A stretch of DNA of 64,000 nucleotides from Anadara kagoshimensis. Lineage: Eukaryota > Mollusca > Bivalvia > Arcoida > Arcidae. The notes under the pieces were generated by a model that was not told where the DNA came from, did not search any database, and was given only the letters and a program-made list of their open reading frames with translations. Of this stretch, positions 44,120-59,100 are shown in pieces; position 1 is the stretch's first letter, and every line of letters begins with the position of its first letter. The position numbers and the translations under genes are program-made. The stretch covers positions 1,640,956 to 1,704,955 of the forward strand of contig CM037875.1 in assembly GCA_021292105.1 (NCBI GenBank), read 5' to 3'.

Positions 44120-47100
44120 CTGTAATATAAGAACAAGTGATATTTAGGTTTTTTTTTGTTGATTACAAATTTGTATAAATGATAAATCTGAAAAAAATTT
44201 AAAACACAATTGTTAATATACAGTTGCAGAGAATATTTACATTTAAAAGGAAGGATATGATAGGAAGGAAAGGGAGCTTAAGAAAGGGAAATTAGAGTAC
44301 CCTTCCTTCATTTCCAACCCTACCCTAGGGAAAAGGAAGGGAGGATAGGGTACCTACCCCTACGTCCCTTTCGCTACACTATCCTCCCTTCCCTACCACC
44401 AACCTCTTCCCCTCCTACCCTATCTCCCTTCCTCTACCGATTCCTAGGGGAGGGTAGGGAGGAGGGAATGAATGTGTACCCTACTATCTTCCTGTCTACC
44501 CTTTTTCCCTTGGGGAGTGGAGGGAGGGTAGGTAAGGGGTACCCACTACACCTCCCCTTACCCCTTCTTCCACTCACCTTCTACCATACCCTTCCCTGGG
44601 AATGGTAGGTGGGTTGGAAGGGTAGGGGAGGGAAGGGTAGGGTAGGGTAGGGTAGGGTAGGGGAGGGGAGGGAAGGGGGCGATAGGGTAGGGGGAGAGAG
44701 GGGTAGGGGGAGAGAGGGTAGGGGGAGGGGGATAGAGGGGTAGGGGGAGAGAGGGGTAGGGGGAGGGGGATAGAGGGGTAGGGGGAGAGAGGGGTAGGGG
44801 AGGGGGATAGAGGGGGAGGGGGAGAAGGGGTACCCACTACACCCTGCCTCTCCCCTCTACCCTCCCCCTCCTACCATCCCCTCTACCCCCTCCCCCTCCT
44901 ACCATCCCCTCTACCCCTACCATTCCCTCTTCTACCTTACCCTTCCCTTCCCTCCAGGAAGGGTAGGTGAGAGAGAGGGGAGGGAAGTAAGTGGAAAAGG
45001 GAGGGAGGTGTAGGTGGAAGAGGAGAGAAGAGTACCCACTACACCTTACCCCTCTTCCACCTACCTCCCCTCTACCCTTCCCTTCCCTCTGCTACCTTAC
45101 CCTTCCCTCCCCTGGAGGGAACCCTACCTTTCCCTCCCCTATAGGGAAGGGTAGGTGAGAAAGAGGTGAGGGGGAAGGGTAGGTGAGAGAGGGGAAGAAA
45201 GGGGGAAGGTGTAGGCGGTCTCCCTTCTCACCCCTTTCCCTCTTCCCCACCCACCCTCCCTTACCCACCCTTTAGGTCCCTCTCCCTTCCCCACCCTTTC
45301 GGTCCCTCTCCCTTCCCCTTCAGGGAAGTTAGAAAAGGGGAGAGTAGAGAAGGTACCTTTCTCTACCCTAATTCTCCTCTAAAATCCCTAACTGCCCTCC
45401 TTCCCTTTCCACCCCTCCTTTTCTGGGACTTTCCTTTCCAAGGGTAGTAGGGATGGTTAAAAAGTGATGAATGACAGGCATATCTGTCTGTTTGACCTTT
45501 TATTTAAATATTTGTGTACCTCATGGGAAATATTTAGTCTTTAGGTATTAGGATGAATCATCCTATATGAATTTTCTAATAAAAGGTCAACCAGACAGGA
45601 GGCAACTGCCACTTGTAATTGAACTTTTATAATTTTGTACTACATTACCTGTCTCATAGCAGTGAGGAATCCCTGAGCGTTGAAGAATCCAGTCATCCAG
45701 AAAGTGTTGGGTCGGCCGTCAAAGCACCAGGAATGGAACTGATTGTTACGGTCTATTAATTCTGTAAACCAGAATCCTAATGTGCTGGAATCCCACGATA
45801 TCTGAAATTGAAATATTTAGTTTTAGATTTGGCAGAGACAGTAAATCTTTAATTTTAATGAAAAAATGCGAAACTTAGGAAAGTAAAGCTACTGTGAATC
45901 CTTATCAAATATTTTCAGATGCCAAAAAATAAAATTTTAAATAAATTAAATAATATTTTTTTTAAAAAATCTGCTGCTTGTTTGTTATTATTTCTAGTAC
46001 AGTCAACTTGCCTTAAAGGTCACCTCTATGTAAAGGCCAGTGGAATTGTTTCCCAATTGTTCTTTATTCATATTATTTGAACCTGTATATAAAGACCACT
46101 TGCCCATAAAGTCCAGTTTTACTGGTTCCCTTGGGTGGCCTTTATAGACAGGTTTGACTGTACATGTATGTAAAACTGCTTTTTTTTATTACATAAAAGC
46201 AGTTTGTGCCTCAATTTAGTCTTATGGTCATATCTCATAATTTGATTGAACCTGTTTGTTGACAGACCATTTCTGGTTAAAACAATATGGTTCAGTAGGA
46301 TTTTGATGACAAAATTTTAGTAACCAACTTGGCAACATACACCAAAGAAACAGTCGCAAAATGAGAATTTGAGTTGGCATGACACCTAATTTAGGCTCAA
46401 CTTTGAACCCTGTTTCATACTGATCTAAAGAGTTTTACTCTATTAAAAGCTATGGTACTGTAAACAAACCTTTTGCCAAACTTTTGGAATTCTAGCATCG
46501 TACATGGAGTCTAGAGCATCTCTCAGAGTCTCGCTCATAATTATGGTACCATCTATAGCCAGCTTTAAATCGTTCAGCGTTGTGCGTACTGTGGAAATTA
46601 CTCTCTGCATTCGGTCAATTTCTTGCCTCAAGAAAATATTCATTGGTTGTAAGGGACCCATTTTCTGTAAACGAGCCCTGACATCAAAAGGAATGTAGTC
46701 ATTGGGTAGTTTCTCCAACATGTCGTCTGCTAATCTATATACAATGGCTTCACGGGTCTCCCCACCACCACCGCTGCTGTCTTTGGGCTGAATCTCCAGA
46801 ATTGTGTCCAATATGGTCTTAGCAGTCTTGCTCTGGTACCTGTAAATAAATAAGTTTATGATGAGAACTTTATACAATGAAGCAAGCTGCTTATAAATTG
46901 TTGATATAGTCCGTCAGCAATATTGTGGCAGATTGTTTATAAACAAGGAAGAGTCTATATTATGTAGATAGCCTAAAATAGGGGTATATAAAGGTGGTGT
47001 TGACAAATGAACGCATAAAGGCGTGAATATACATGTATGATAACACCGTATTAAATAAACTCGCCCGGGTTTATAAACACTGCCACAATATCGTTAACAG

Positions 47101-50100
47101 ATTATACAGGATTATTGCAAGCCTAGGCTTATCCTGCAAAAAGTTTTATGGCCATGATCAAAATATTTATGCTATGTATGACTTCCAAAACTACCCTGGA
47201 TATATTTGACGTTCCATGTTACTCTCAATCTCAATTTTTCATTTCACATATGGCGGGTGTATCTCGCCTAAACAGGAGACGTTTACATAATGATTATTAG
47301 ACATTTAAACCTGTATATAGAGACCATCTATTTAACTAAAGTTAAACAAATATATTAGCACTATAGCAGGTTTGACTGTAACTAGAAATTTCAAAAACTG
47401 ACCAAAATTAAAACAATTCCGAGAGGATAAAACAATAATAATCTTACGTGATATCTGCATTTGGATGAAGACCAAATACTTCAGGTGTGTCTGTCCCTGG
47501 AAGATTTCCGATAAACTCCATGTATTCAGCTATTTTTGGAACTTTAGGAATGACATATCCCTTGTAGAAGTTGAAATTTGGCTGGAACATGTTCTCTCCG
47601 AACCAGACTTTACAAAATGTGTTCAGTAACCGCTTATCAAAGTCGTCTGTCACACGACCTCCATACTGAATCTCGCCGAACATGTATCTGACACAGGTCC
47701 AGTTAACTCCCTTGAAAATAAAATAAATACAAATGTAGATAGAAATTTATCTTTTAAAGACCTTTAAACAACATACGGAAAATTTCAATTATTACAAATA
47801 CTAGAGTTATTCTTATGATCTAAAAAAATTGTCCGTTCATTCACACTGAAATTATTTTCCATCTTCATATTGGACAGGAGCTCAAACAGTGGTTGAGTTT
47901 TCTAAAGCGTGTGCTTACTGACCAAAGCTCTCAACATCTAAGTTTGAATGCAACCCTGCCCGATGCTAGTGTGACAAAGCTTGTCAGTTCACTTGCCAAA
48001 AGTCGTAGGTTTTCTTTGCCATCTCTGAACTAACCATATGGATATGAGAAAGAATCTTGACTGGGGTGTTAAACACCATTACAAAATTTAATCTGACCTG
48101 CAAACTTGACATCTAAAAAATACAACAGACTGCTTGTACATTACACAGCTAGGTTCTTTGACAGAGGAGTTATATCTAGTAGCGTCTTTTGACTAAGGGA
48201 GACAAATCTAGCTTCCTTTGACAAGGGAGGTAAATCAATGTTTTTAAATAAGATCAAATTTTAAAAATAGTTGAGATAATTAAATACAGTAACATTATTT
48301 GAAAATAATAATTTGACAAAGAGGAAAACTCAATATTTCAGTTATCATTACCTTCTTGATATCCATATCATCTAAATGATTCTGTACAAACTGGATACTG
48401 GCATTAAAATCTGAGGCATTGAATTCGTAAGGTATATTCCAACCCAGAGGTCCAAACTTCCTACGTTCCTGAACAACAGAGTGCATGAAGGATACACCGT
48501 ACAACATGGGTTTCCACTGTGGCATGTTGGATATATCCAGGAAATCTTGTGTGACTCCAGCGTAGGTTCTACGTAGACCAGCCTTTAATCCTTGTGGTGG
48601 TTCATTGGTGAATTTGATTGAAATCTATAATGACAAATGTGAAATCAATACCATAAGTTCTAATGATTGTAAAACCTTGATTCATTGCCACAATTTGAAG
48701 AGGTTTGGCAGAAAATAGAGGGAGACTAGTAAAAGAAGACTTTAGAATTTGACAATAAGCAAGGTGGCAAAGACAAAGGGGTATTTTTACTGTACTTTGG
48801 TGATAAGTGTGACAATAAGCAAGGTGGCAAAGACAAAGGGGCATTTTTACTGTACTTTGGTGATAAGTGTGACAATAAGCAAGGTGGCAAAGACAAAGGG
48901 GCATTTTTACTGTACTTTGGTGATAAGTGTGACAATAAGCAAGGTGGCAAAGACAAAGGGGCATTTTTACTGTACTTTGGTGATAAGTGTGACAATAAGC
49001 AAGGTGGCAAAGACAAAGGGACATTTTTACTGTACTTTGGTGATAAGTGTGACAATAAGCAAGGTGGCAAAGACAAAGGAGCATTTTTACTGTACTTTGG
49101 TGATAAGTGAGTTATCGAGGGCATAATAATGAAGTTTTACTGTAAAACATTGAAACAAAATTTTCGATAAAGGTAAAATTGGGAAATCATTAATAAATAC
49201 TTGTAATCAGGGCCTCTAAAATGCCACATCGTAGAACTAGTTGTTGATCAAGACACCCATGGGAATAGGCTACATCCGTCATATGTTCAAAATATTTGTA
49301 CATATGCATAATATAAATTTACCTGTAAGAAACTGATGGGGAATTTAGGATGGACCTCTGTAGTAATCCACAATCTGAATTCGTCATGGATGGTCTCCGT
49401 TTCTATGAGAACGTCAAACACTTCCTGTATATAGTCCAAACTTAAATGACAGTTCTGTAACAATGACCAACCGCCACCTTGGATACACTGAGATATCAAT
49501 CGGCGAGCATGAACTTCCTGTCCCTGACCCATAGATATAGCCTTACACTCTGAAAGCAAGAAATATAAAACATTATTACTAGTTCTCATAGTTATAATTA
49601 GGTCTTGACATACTAATCTTGTTGAATGCAGACGAGTAATGGTGTTTTATGTCCAAGTCGAGATTATTTTACTTATATTAAAGTGGAGTTTTAAGATGGT
49701 AGAGGAAATCAGAGTACCCACATAAACCTTCTGAAAGTGAACTAACAAGCTTTTTCACATACAGATTTGCCTTAGAAGGATTTGAATCTGGGCAATGAGA
49801 GAGAGTTGAGTAATGGTGTTTAACATCCCAGTCAAGAATATTTCACTTATATCGAGACATCGCCAGCTATAGGAGAAAGTACAGAAATTTTGCCTGTGCT
49901 TTGCACTGATGGCATTATACAGCAGGGTTCTTTAGTGTGCCAAGCCCACCGTGACACGGGACCTTGTTTATTTTAAGTTCCAATCTGAAAGAACCGTTAC
50001 TTTCATTCCGTAATGCAGAGTGCTTGGCGAAAGAACAGTCGCTACCCACTTTCAAGTCTTGGGTCAGACCTGGCCAGGGTTCGAACCCACAACCTCCCAC

Positions 50101-53100
50101 TTACGGAGCGAGCACTCTACCAACTGAGCTACCACAGTGGTCAATCATCTGTAAGCATGTGCTTAAGACTACTCACTGCACCCACACCTATCCAAAACGA
50201 TGGGGTTAGTTAAAAAATTGAAACTTAATGTAACTGATGATGCATATGGAACTGTCATTGGTAAAATACTTTGGGTATGTACAGGTAAACTATCATATAA
50301 TGACCACTTATGGTTTTAAAAAAAAAGCCATTTTTAAATTTAAGATTTAATTTATTGAATTTTTTTCCTTGAATGCAAGTTCCCAGTTTTAAAATACCAT
50401 ACTTACCAACTTTGAGTTTCTTGGCCAATGCTTCAATATTATTGGTAGGATCAGAACCCATGGACAGTAAACACACCATCGGAGTACGGGGATTACTCTC
50501 CTTCCACATACGCTCAAAATCTAGAATAACGCCTTCTGCGTATTTGTCTCCAAGTGTGTCTGATATATACTTCCTGGCCTGAGACATCGTACGATCTGGG
50601 CACCAACTTCTGACTAGCAGCAGACGACGGAACACGTCAAGTGTGTTATTGTAACCATCTGGTATAACCTCCTCTTCTGGTGCATCTTTATCAAACCATT
50701 GTTTCCACTGCTTCTCGTTTCTTGACACCTGTGTAATAAAATTTACTAGATCGTAAACTTGCCATATTAACCAAATTATAGAAAAACAACACTAAGAAGT
50801 CTGGTAGAATGTTTAAACACTACTAAATTGATCAGTTTGAAAAAGAATTACGAAAATGTTTTATGATGCAACAAAGTCACTAAAATGTTTTTTGATCAGA
50901 CAAAGTCATCAAAATGTTTTATGATCAGACAAAGTCATCAAAATGTTTTATGATCAGACAGTACTAGTTACAAAACTGTTTAAGAAGCAAAGTTACAAAA
51001 ATGTTTCATACCTGTTCCAAAACACCGGAGAACTGATGAAGATTGCTGAGTTCTACCAAATTTAACCATGTCAAGTCCAGAATCCATTTATGTGGTTTTG
51101 GTTGCACAACGTTCAGATCCAGTGAGGCACCACCTGTTAGGATAAAATACAACACAGTTTTAAATTCAAAAAAAAAAAAAAAAAAATTCATTTGTTCTTA
51201 ATATGCATGATGGGGTTTTTTCCATGAAAAATTACTTGAATGTCAAGTATTTTATTATGAGATTCTGCATCTATGTATCTTAGAAATACCCATACTTGTA
51301 CAGGATTTACTAAATGAAGATACAGTAAAACTTCCTTATAATTTGCCCCTCAAAAACTTTGCCACGGTTTTTTATAGTACCGAAATCCATTTCTTTTATG
51401 TTCTTCTATACAGGGCTACCTATATCTATTGTCAAACTCATTTACAATGCTAAAATTTTATTTATTAAAAAAACAAACATACTAATCCATATCCAAACCA
51501 CAATCCCAAAGCAAAGTAAAAACTTTGAAACTTACAAATTAGGTTTAACATGTGAACTGTTCAGTTAGCTGCATCTGCCATGTGTGTAATGGAATCAATG
51601 AATCTAGGTTTTACTGGATGTGAAGCTTTTAGCTTCCTTTATAGTGCCAAAGTTTGAATGATGAATCAAAGTTTTTCTGTACACATAAACCTTATAACAT
51701 AGTGTAAATTTATACCTTTAATCAGTGTCATAAATTCTTCATGTTTAATTTTTCCGCTGGCCAAGTCGATCTTCAGAGCCAACAACAAGGTGAAGGTGTT
51801 CTTGTCGGCCTCGTACAATCCTCGGACTGCGTATTTAAATACCTCAAATGTCATGTACTCTATAATGTTAGTGATACGTTTCTGGGTAATGGGTGATTTC
51901 TGTGACCTATAAAATAAAGTAATTTAAATCAAAACAAAAAACAAACAAGACATATAGTAAACAACTTTGACCTGTCCGTTTGACCTTTCATTAGGAATAT
52001 TCTTATAAGAGAGTCCATTCAATACATGGGTAATCAGGATTACAATTCACAGTCAATACACATTGCCCATGATGAGTGTTCACATCATATAGACAAAGTT
52101 TACATGCGTGATCCCTATTCTTAAATCAACTCGTCCATAATGAATATTTAAATCAAAGGTCAAAGTGGACAGGTCAATGTTGTTTACCTATACATATATA
52201 GGGAACACTAATGACAAAAGCCCCTACGTTGGATGGGCAATGGATTTAAAATCCAATGTTGTAGTTATAGTACCCCAGCGATGTCTATTTTAATATTTTG
52301 AATATATTTTTCTATCATTTATACTTAATCATGAAACAAACAAAAAAAGACAAACATCCATTTTCTAAGAACCACCAATAATAAAATTCCTTACTTTGGA
52401 CAGGCACTGGAGTTTATATCCATTGTTGTGTTTTTTGTACTTTTAGAAAGTCTCCCAGATAACTTTGTTTTAGTTTGTTAGTAATTTTCTTACTTAAGGT
52501 AATAATAGAATGTATTCAAATGGTAATTTAATTCTCCTTTTTCTCAAGCAATTTGTTGATTGGCTACTTTTATACAAAATAATTGACTTGCAGTGACCAT
52601 TTTCTCGCTTTTTCCCTATAATCATGTTACCATGGTTACATATATTACCTTGCCATCGACAAATCAAAAAGGTTTAAGAACTGCTTCAGTGAGGTCTGAT
52701 ACATGACGTTGACGAGACTCATCTCCGTGATCAAGAAGTACAGGATACTACCACGAGCGGCGACGGGACGGAACTCTTCACGAGCGGTCGTAATCTTGAT
52801 CTCGGTCTCGGCAGCTGTTTGTAGTTTCTGGCTGACATCTTGAGCAGTCATTTTTGTGATGTTCAATACGTTGATCAAATCTTCATCATCCACAAGGGAT
52901 CCCTGTTAATAACAATTATAAGGTGTAATGAGTCGGGTGAACAAAAGTACTGTTCATTAAATTTTCAAGTAAATTTGTGAGAATAAAATTGTAGAGAACA
53001 TTTAATTTTGATATTAAAATTCTGCTAAACTTGCAAGGCCAATGGGTGTCTTGATGCCTACAATGATGAATACTCATTGAAAATTTCATAGTGACTGAAT

Positions 53101-56100
53101 AAATGAACATTTTCAATTAAAAAAAAAGATGGGCTGCCTTTCAAATTTAGCTTAAAACAGTGAACTTGGAATATTGAGAAGAGTTTTTATTTAGTGATTT
53201 TTACTTCTTCCACTGTGTATCAATAAAAACCTATCTTGACACTACTCTAACGAGAATTTGGAATATTGAGAAGTGTTGGCGTATAGCCATTTTAACCTAC
53301 CTGGACACTGGTCAGTCTGTATAGTAAGTTATCTTCTAATTCCTTCATCTTTTTCTTGTTAGACTGGACGTCCTCCATAAGTTTTACTCTCTCAGATTCA
53401 AGTTCCTATAAAATTGATGATATACAAATATTAATCATTTAAATCATTTCTCCATTTAATAAAAACTGATATTTCAAATCAGGATATTACTGATATCTTC
53501 AAACCCTGAGGGAGAGATTTCAATATCCTACATAAATAAACTTATGATGGGTTCTTACAATACAGGACTCTCGCTGGATAATATTTGGGGCAATATTCTA
53601 CCCCATTAATTTCAAATTTTTTATTTTTCACGATCTCGTTGACAGTTTTCACAATTTTTGAAAATTTCTGTTTTAAAACAAGTATTTTGGAGTTTTCTTT
53701 TTCACAATTTTGATTATTATGATGCTTATTTTCACAATTGTAAACAAATAAAGCCATATTCAAAGTTGAAAATGTAATGATTGCAACAGAAACTGTATAC
53801 ATATTGAAGTTTTGTCTCTGTTAAACATCATTTCTATGACAACAAATATCCTTATATCTATGGCAACAGATCTTTTTATCTATGGCAACAGATACTTACA
53901 GCTTTCTCAGTCAAGATGACACGTCCTAGCAGCTGATCTTCTAAACCTTTCATTGTGACAGTAAAGTCAATAATGGCAGTTCTAGCCGAGATTTCTGGAG
54001 TATATGCGGGATTTGCCAGCTTGGTGGTGATGTACAACACAAATCCTTTCATCATATCACATTCCTTGTCTCCAACCTTGACCTTGAATGTTGATCCGAC
54101 CTTGATGACATTCTTTTCAAGGACGTTGTCAAGGGCTGGGTCCAATTCTTCACCGATGTCCTCAATCAGTAAAGGCCGACCCAAGGACATAGAATCTTCT
54201 AGATGAGTCCTGAAGTACTTGTGATTCAATGAGGTGATCTGAAAACATAAAATATTTCACATTTAGTTTGTCTGTTGAAGGCCTTGACTTCAGTTGTCAA
54301 GTTTGGGTATAAATTGGTCTTCAACCACAATGCTGGTTCTTCAAGCAATGACTAAACTTCTACTGTATTGGTAGAAATACTTGCTCATATTAATGCTCAT
54401 GAATTTGGTTTGTACTTCAATTCTTCATATTGGGCTTTTAATTCTCTGACTGGGGTTCGCCACTGTACTATTTGATTTATATCTCAACGTTTGTGTGGAA
54501 CATTTTGGAAAATGTTAACATTGCAAATTCCCCAAATAACATCATTTTCATGTTTTTTTTTCTTTTCCAATTCTATATCCATTGAAAATAACTGTTTGGC
54601 ACAAATGTTAGGGGGTATATTATTATTTTTATTCGCTGTAATGGATATACTGACCTGTAGTTCATTTTTGCCTTCTCTGCTTATCCAGTTTATACCCTGA
54701 CTCTGTGGATCTATGAGTAGCAGGGTGGGGGGTGGGTGGGGTTATATTATTATTTTATTCTTTGTATAGGATATACTGACCTGTAACTCATTTTTGCCTT
54801 CTCTGCTTTTGATCCAGTTAATACCCTGACTCTGTGGATCTATAAGTAACGGGAATCGTGATGACTTGGTGACGATAATACCATTCTGAGTAGACAACTC
54901 ATCATTGGGTAGACCTTGTAAGTTCCATTCACCAATCTGGAAATAGATAAATAAATTATTAAATAAATGAGAAAATTATCATCTAAATAAATAAATGAAT
55001 CTTAGTGTATATAATACTTATTTCAACTTTTTTAATGTTTATAACAGTATTGGTGAGGTAATGGCTTACCCAATTTTGGATAATATACTCAAGAATTCAA
55101 TTTTGATAAGATTTTTTTACTTATATTGGATACTAAATTGCATAATTTTAATGGGGTACTGAATTAAGAGTCTCAAGGGTAAATCGTTACCTTTACAATG
55201 GCACTTTATAATGTCACAATTATTTGACTTGAATCCTAGACTACTTCTAGAATAGGACAGAAATTTCTAAGTATGAGGGTGTGCCATTTATATCATTTGC
55301 AACCATACACATTGCATTTGCTTATCCCAGTCTAGAGTGGGGAAAATTTACCAAAGACTCGGGTGGAATCTAAAATTTTCCTGGAAATTTGAACAGAACA
55401 TGACGGAAAAGCTTGTTGTTGAGACACTTAGTTCTGGGACACAACAAGCCTGGTTAGTATGACTTACTGTTGTAGGGTCTGTTAACATATCTATAATGTT
55501 GAGGTTCAGTGTACATGGGATCTTTCTGTTCTTCAGTTCCTTGAACCAGTTTTTAGACAAAACGGACCTGTAATCCTGGTTGAAGGGTCCAGAGTATGAC
55601 AAGAAGGCGGTACACATTAGTACATCTCCTACCAACCTGAAAATACAAAATACAATACATACATGGATTTATGTTTAAAAAAAAGTGTCTAGCCACAGTA
55701 GATGACCGTGTAAACAAAGTCTGATGTGGTAATTAATATTTATAAAGATTACTACCTATTACTTGCAATAATTAAAAAAAATAAAATAATAATCGAGTCA
55801 TTTTAAACCGATTCCTTAAAACACAAAACTCCAAATATCTGATCACTTGCAATCCTAGGTGTACATTTTTGAGTTATTTTTTACTCATACCCGACTGAAT
55901 TTTTAAAACACCAAAGCAAATGGTTATAAATGACTAGAAAACTCAATGTTTTATGCTTCTGAAGATTTTTTTATTTATTTATATTTTTGAAAATGTGAAA
56001 TTACAGTCCAACCTGCCTTAATGGCCACCTCTATATAAAGGCCAGTAAAATTTATCGCAATTGTTATTTATTCATATTATTTGAACCTATATATAAAGGT

Positions 56101-59100
56101 CACCTGCCCATAAAGGCCACTTTACTTGTTCCCTTGGTCGGCCTTTATAGACAGGTTTGACTATGATTAATTAAATATGTAAGACGGCTGGCTAGTGGTA
56201 CAATGACAGTTTGGATAAACATATAAATGTGTTACTAAGTAACAAAAACATCTAGGAAGAGTTCCTTGCAAATCTAGTCTACAAAAACCAAACAATTTTC
56301 AATAGTGAATACCCATTCACATGCTTAAACTGGTTATGTTTCTACAAAACATTATGCCGAATATAAATCATTTACCCATATAACCATTCAGGGTTTATAT
56401 TGGTGAATAGGATTTATTTACATGTACATGGCTCTACTCATGATGTGATGTAATCTACGGTAAATTGAGAAATTCTTGCAAAAGTTAATTTTCATAAGAA
56501 TGATCTTTTTAAGATATTAGCACACTATTAATTATTGTCTTCAGATGATGGTCAGTCTTCAGCTGATGGTCAGTATAATATTGCAAGTATTGCCCAATGT
56601 TTTATTTAATTTTTTTGTGTCTTGTTACTCTCAGAAAGTATGTGCTAAGCCAACATGACCACATACTCAAAACAGAGACCACATACTATGTCAAATTCGA
56701 ATAGGAAAATGTCGGCTCACAAAAGTAAGTCAAAATGACAAATCATAGAAAATCCATATTAAAAACACTCTGGATGTGAAAATAGAACAATTGCGAAAAA
56801 TTCCCAAATTACAGTATACATATATCTCCAAATATGAGGGCAGTGTAAAGTGAATTGATATATCGCCGACCACGCCCACAATGTTCCAACACTGGCCACC
56901 ATCACGGTACCAAAGCAGCCTCATGGCAACTAATGACGTACTAGTGTCAGTGACGTCATTAAATGGCGCTATTCAGGCGGAGTTTTCATTTTTTTTTTGC
57001 GTGTTAATCAAACATCCGGTCATTTGACGGAAAATTGTGGACGTGGTCGGCAATACGTCAATTGCATTATCAAAGGATATAGATGCCAGTACTCTACTGT
57101 GTTTATAATACCTAGATCACATGCTGATTGATACATGTATGTAGTGGAGTATAGCATTTATACAACAACATCAAAATGGGAAATGTTTCACCATGCATGA
57201 ACCAAAAGTTGAAAATTAATTACCTTTTAATTAATTAATTAGAAATAAATAAATTTGCTAGCATCAACTTAAATTCAAATGATATGGTGTAATAGTGTAC
57301 AAGTTCGCTTTGTTTATCATTCTTGGCCATTTTAAGTGAATGTGTTGTTTTTTGTGATACGACAATTCACCTTCCCGCTTCCAAACTGCATGTTAAGAGT
57401 GATTATAACAAAAAAGGAAGTTATTTCTATTAAATATGTACATCATTAAATTGATAACAGTGTTTAAAAACTTTTAAAAGAATCCTCTAAAATTTCAAAC
57501 TTTCACAGCAATATACCTCATTCTGTCATTATTATTATTTCCTTTTTTTCAAAATGTAAATTGGCTATGAAACTAATTTTCAATTTATAATTTTTTATGT
57601 GGAAAATTCACCCAATTATTACCATATTTAAATCCTAAATTTCTTTATATGCAATTCATTTTTTTTATAAAAATTCATCAGTTTATTACATTTAAACAAG
57701 AGGCCCATGGGCCTTATACGCTCACCTGATAACTAATGGCTAGCTGATAGATTTAAAGAAAACATAAATACTAAACCCCAATGACTTTTTTCTTTACTAC
57801 ATGATAACCATTGTATCAATACCTACAACATTCTAATATACATGCCTATACAAAAGGTAAATAGTTTTCAAGATAATTAACTATTTCAGTATTGTTTCAC
57901 ATCTGTGACCTTGACCTTTGAACCCATGACCTTTTTCTATACATCAAAATGATCGCCGTATCAATACCTACAACATTCTAATATACATGCCTATACAAAA
58001 AGTTTATAGTTTTCGAGATAATTAACTATTTCAGTATTGATTCGCATCTGTGACCTTGACCTTTGAACCCATGACCTTTTTCTATACATCAAAATGATCG
58101 CCGTATCAATACCTACAACATTCTAATATACATGCCTATACAAAAAGTTTATAGTTTTCGAGATAATTAACTATTTAAGTATTGTTTCACATCTGTGACC
58201 TTGACCTTTGAACCCATGACCTTTTTCTATACATCAAAATGATTGTTGTATCAATACCTACAACATTCTAACATATATGCCTATACAAAAAGTTTATAGT
58301 TTTCGAGATAATTAACCATTTGGGTATTGTTTTGCATCTGTGACCTTGGCCTTTGAACCCATGACCTTTTTCTATACATGAAAATGATCGTTGTATCAAT
58401 ATCTACAACATTCTCATATAAATGCCTATGCAAAAAGTTTATAGATCGAGATGATTAACCATTTCAGTTATGATTCGCAACTGTGACCTTGACCTTTGAA
58501 ACCATGACCTTTTTCTATACATCAAAATGATCGTCATTTCAATACCTACAACATTCTAATATACATGCCTATACAAAAAGTTTATAGTTTTCGAGATAAT
58601 TAACCATTTCTGTATTGTTTCGCATCTGTGACCTTGACCTTTGAACCCATGACCTTTTTCTATACATCAAAATGATCGCCGTATCAATACCTACAACATT
58701 CTAATATACATGCCAATACAAAAAGTTTATAGTTTTCGAGATAATTAACCATTTAGGTGTTGTTTCGCATCTGTGACCTTGACCTTTGAACCCATGACCT
58801 TTTTCTATACATCAAAATGATCGCCGTATCAATACCTACAACATTCTAATATATATGCCTATACAAAAATTTTATAGTTTTCGAGATAATTAACCATTTG
58901 GGTATTGTTTTGCATCTGTGACCTTGACCTTTGAACCCATGACCTTTTTCTATACATGAAAATGATCGTTGTATCAATATCTACAACATTCTCATATAGA
59001 TGCCTATACAAAAAGTTTATAGTTTTCGAGATAATAATTATAATCAGAGGTAAAAAAAATTAGGTCGCGACCTTTACAATTGACCTTGACCTCATTTTGA

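Noticed and set aside
44574..44837. Proline/serine-rich minus ORF
   Set aside because: Low-complexity translation of the GGGTAG/GGGGAG block inside a dynein intron.
48602..49126. ORFs of 160, 132 and 125 codons on both strands
   Set aside because: All derive from the 6 x 60-bp array in a dynein intron. Mutual overlap on both strands and low-complexity content argue against coding.
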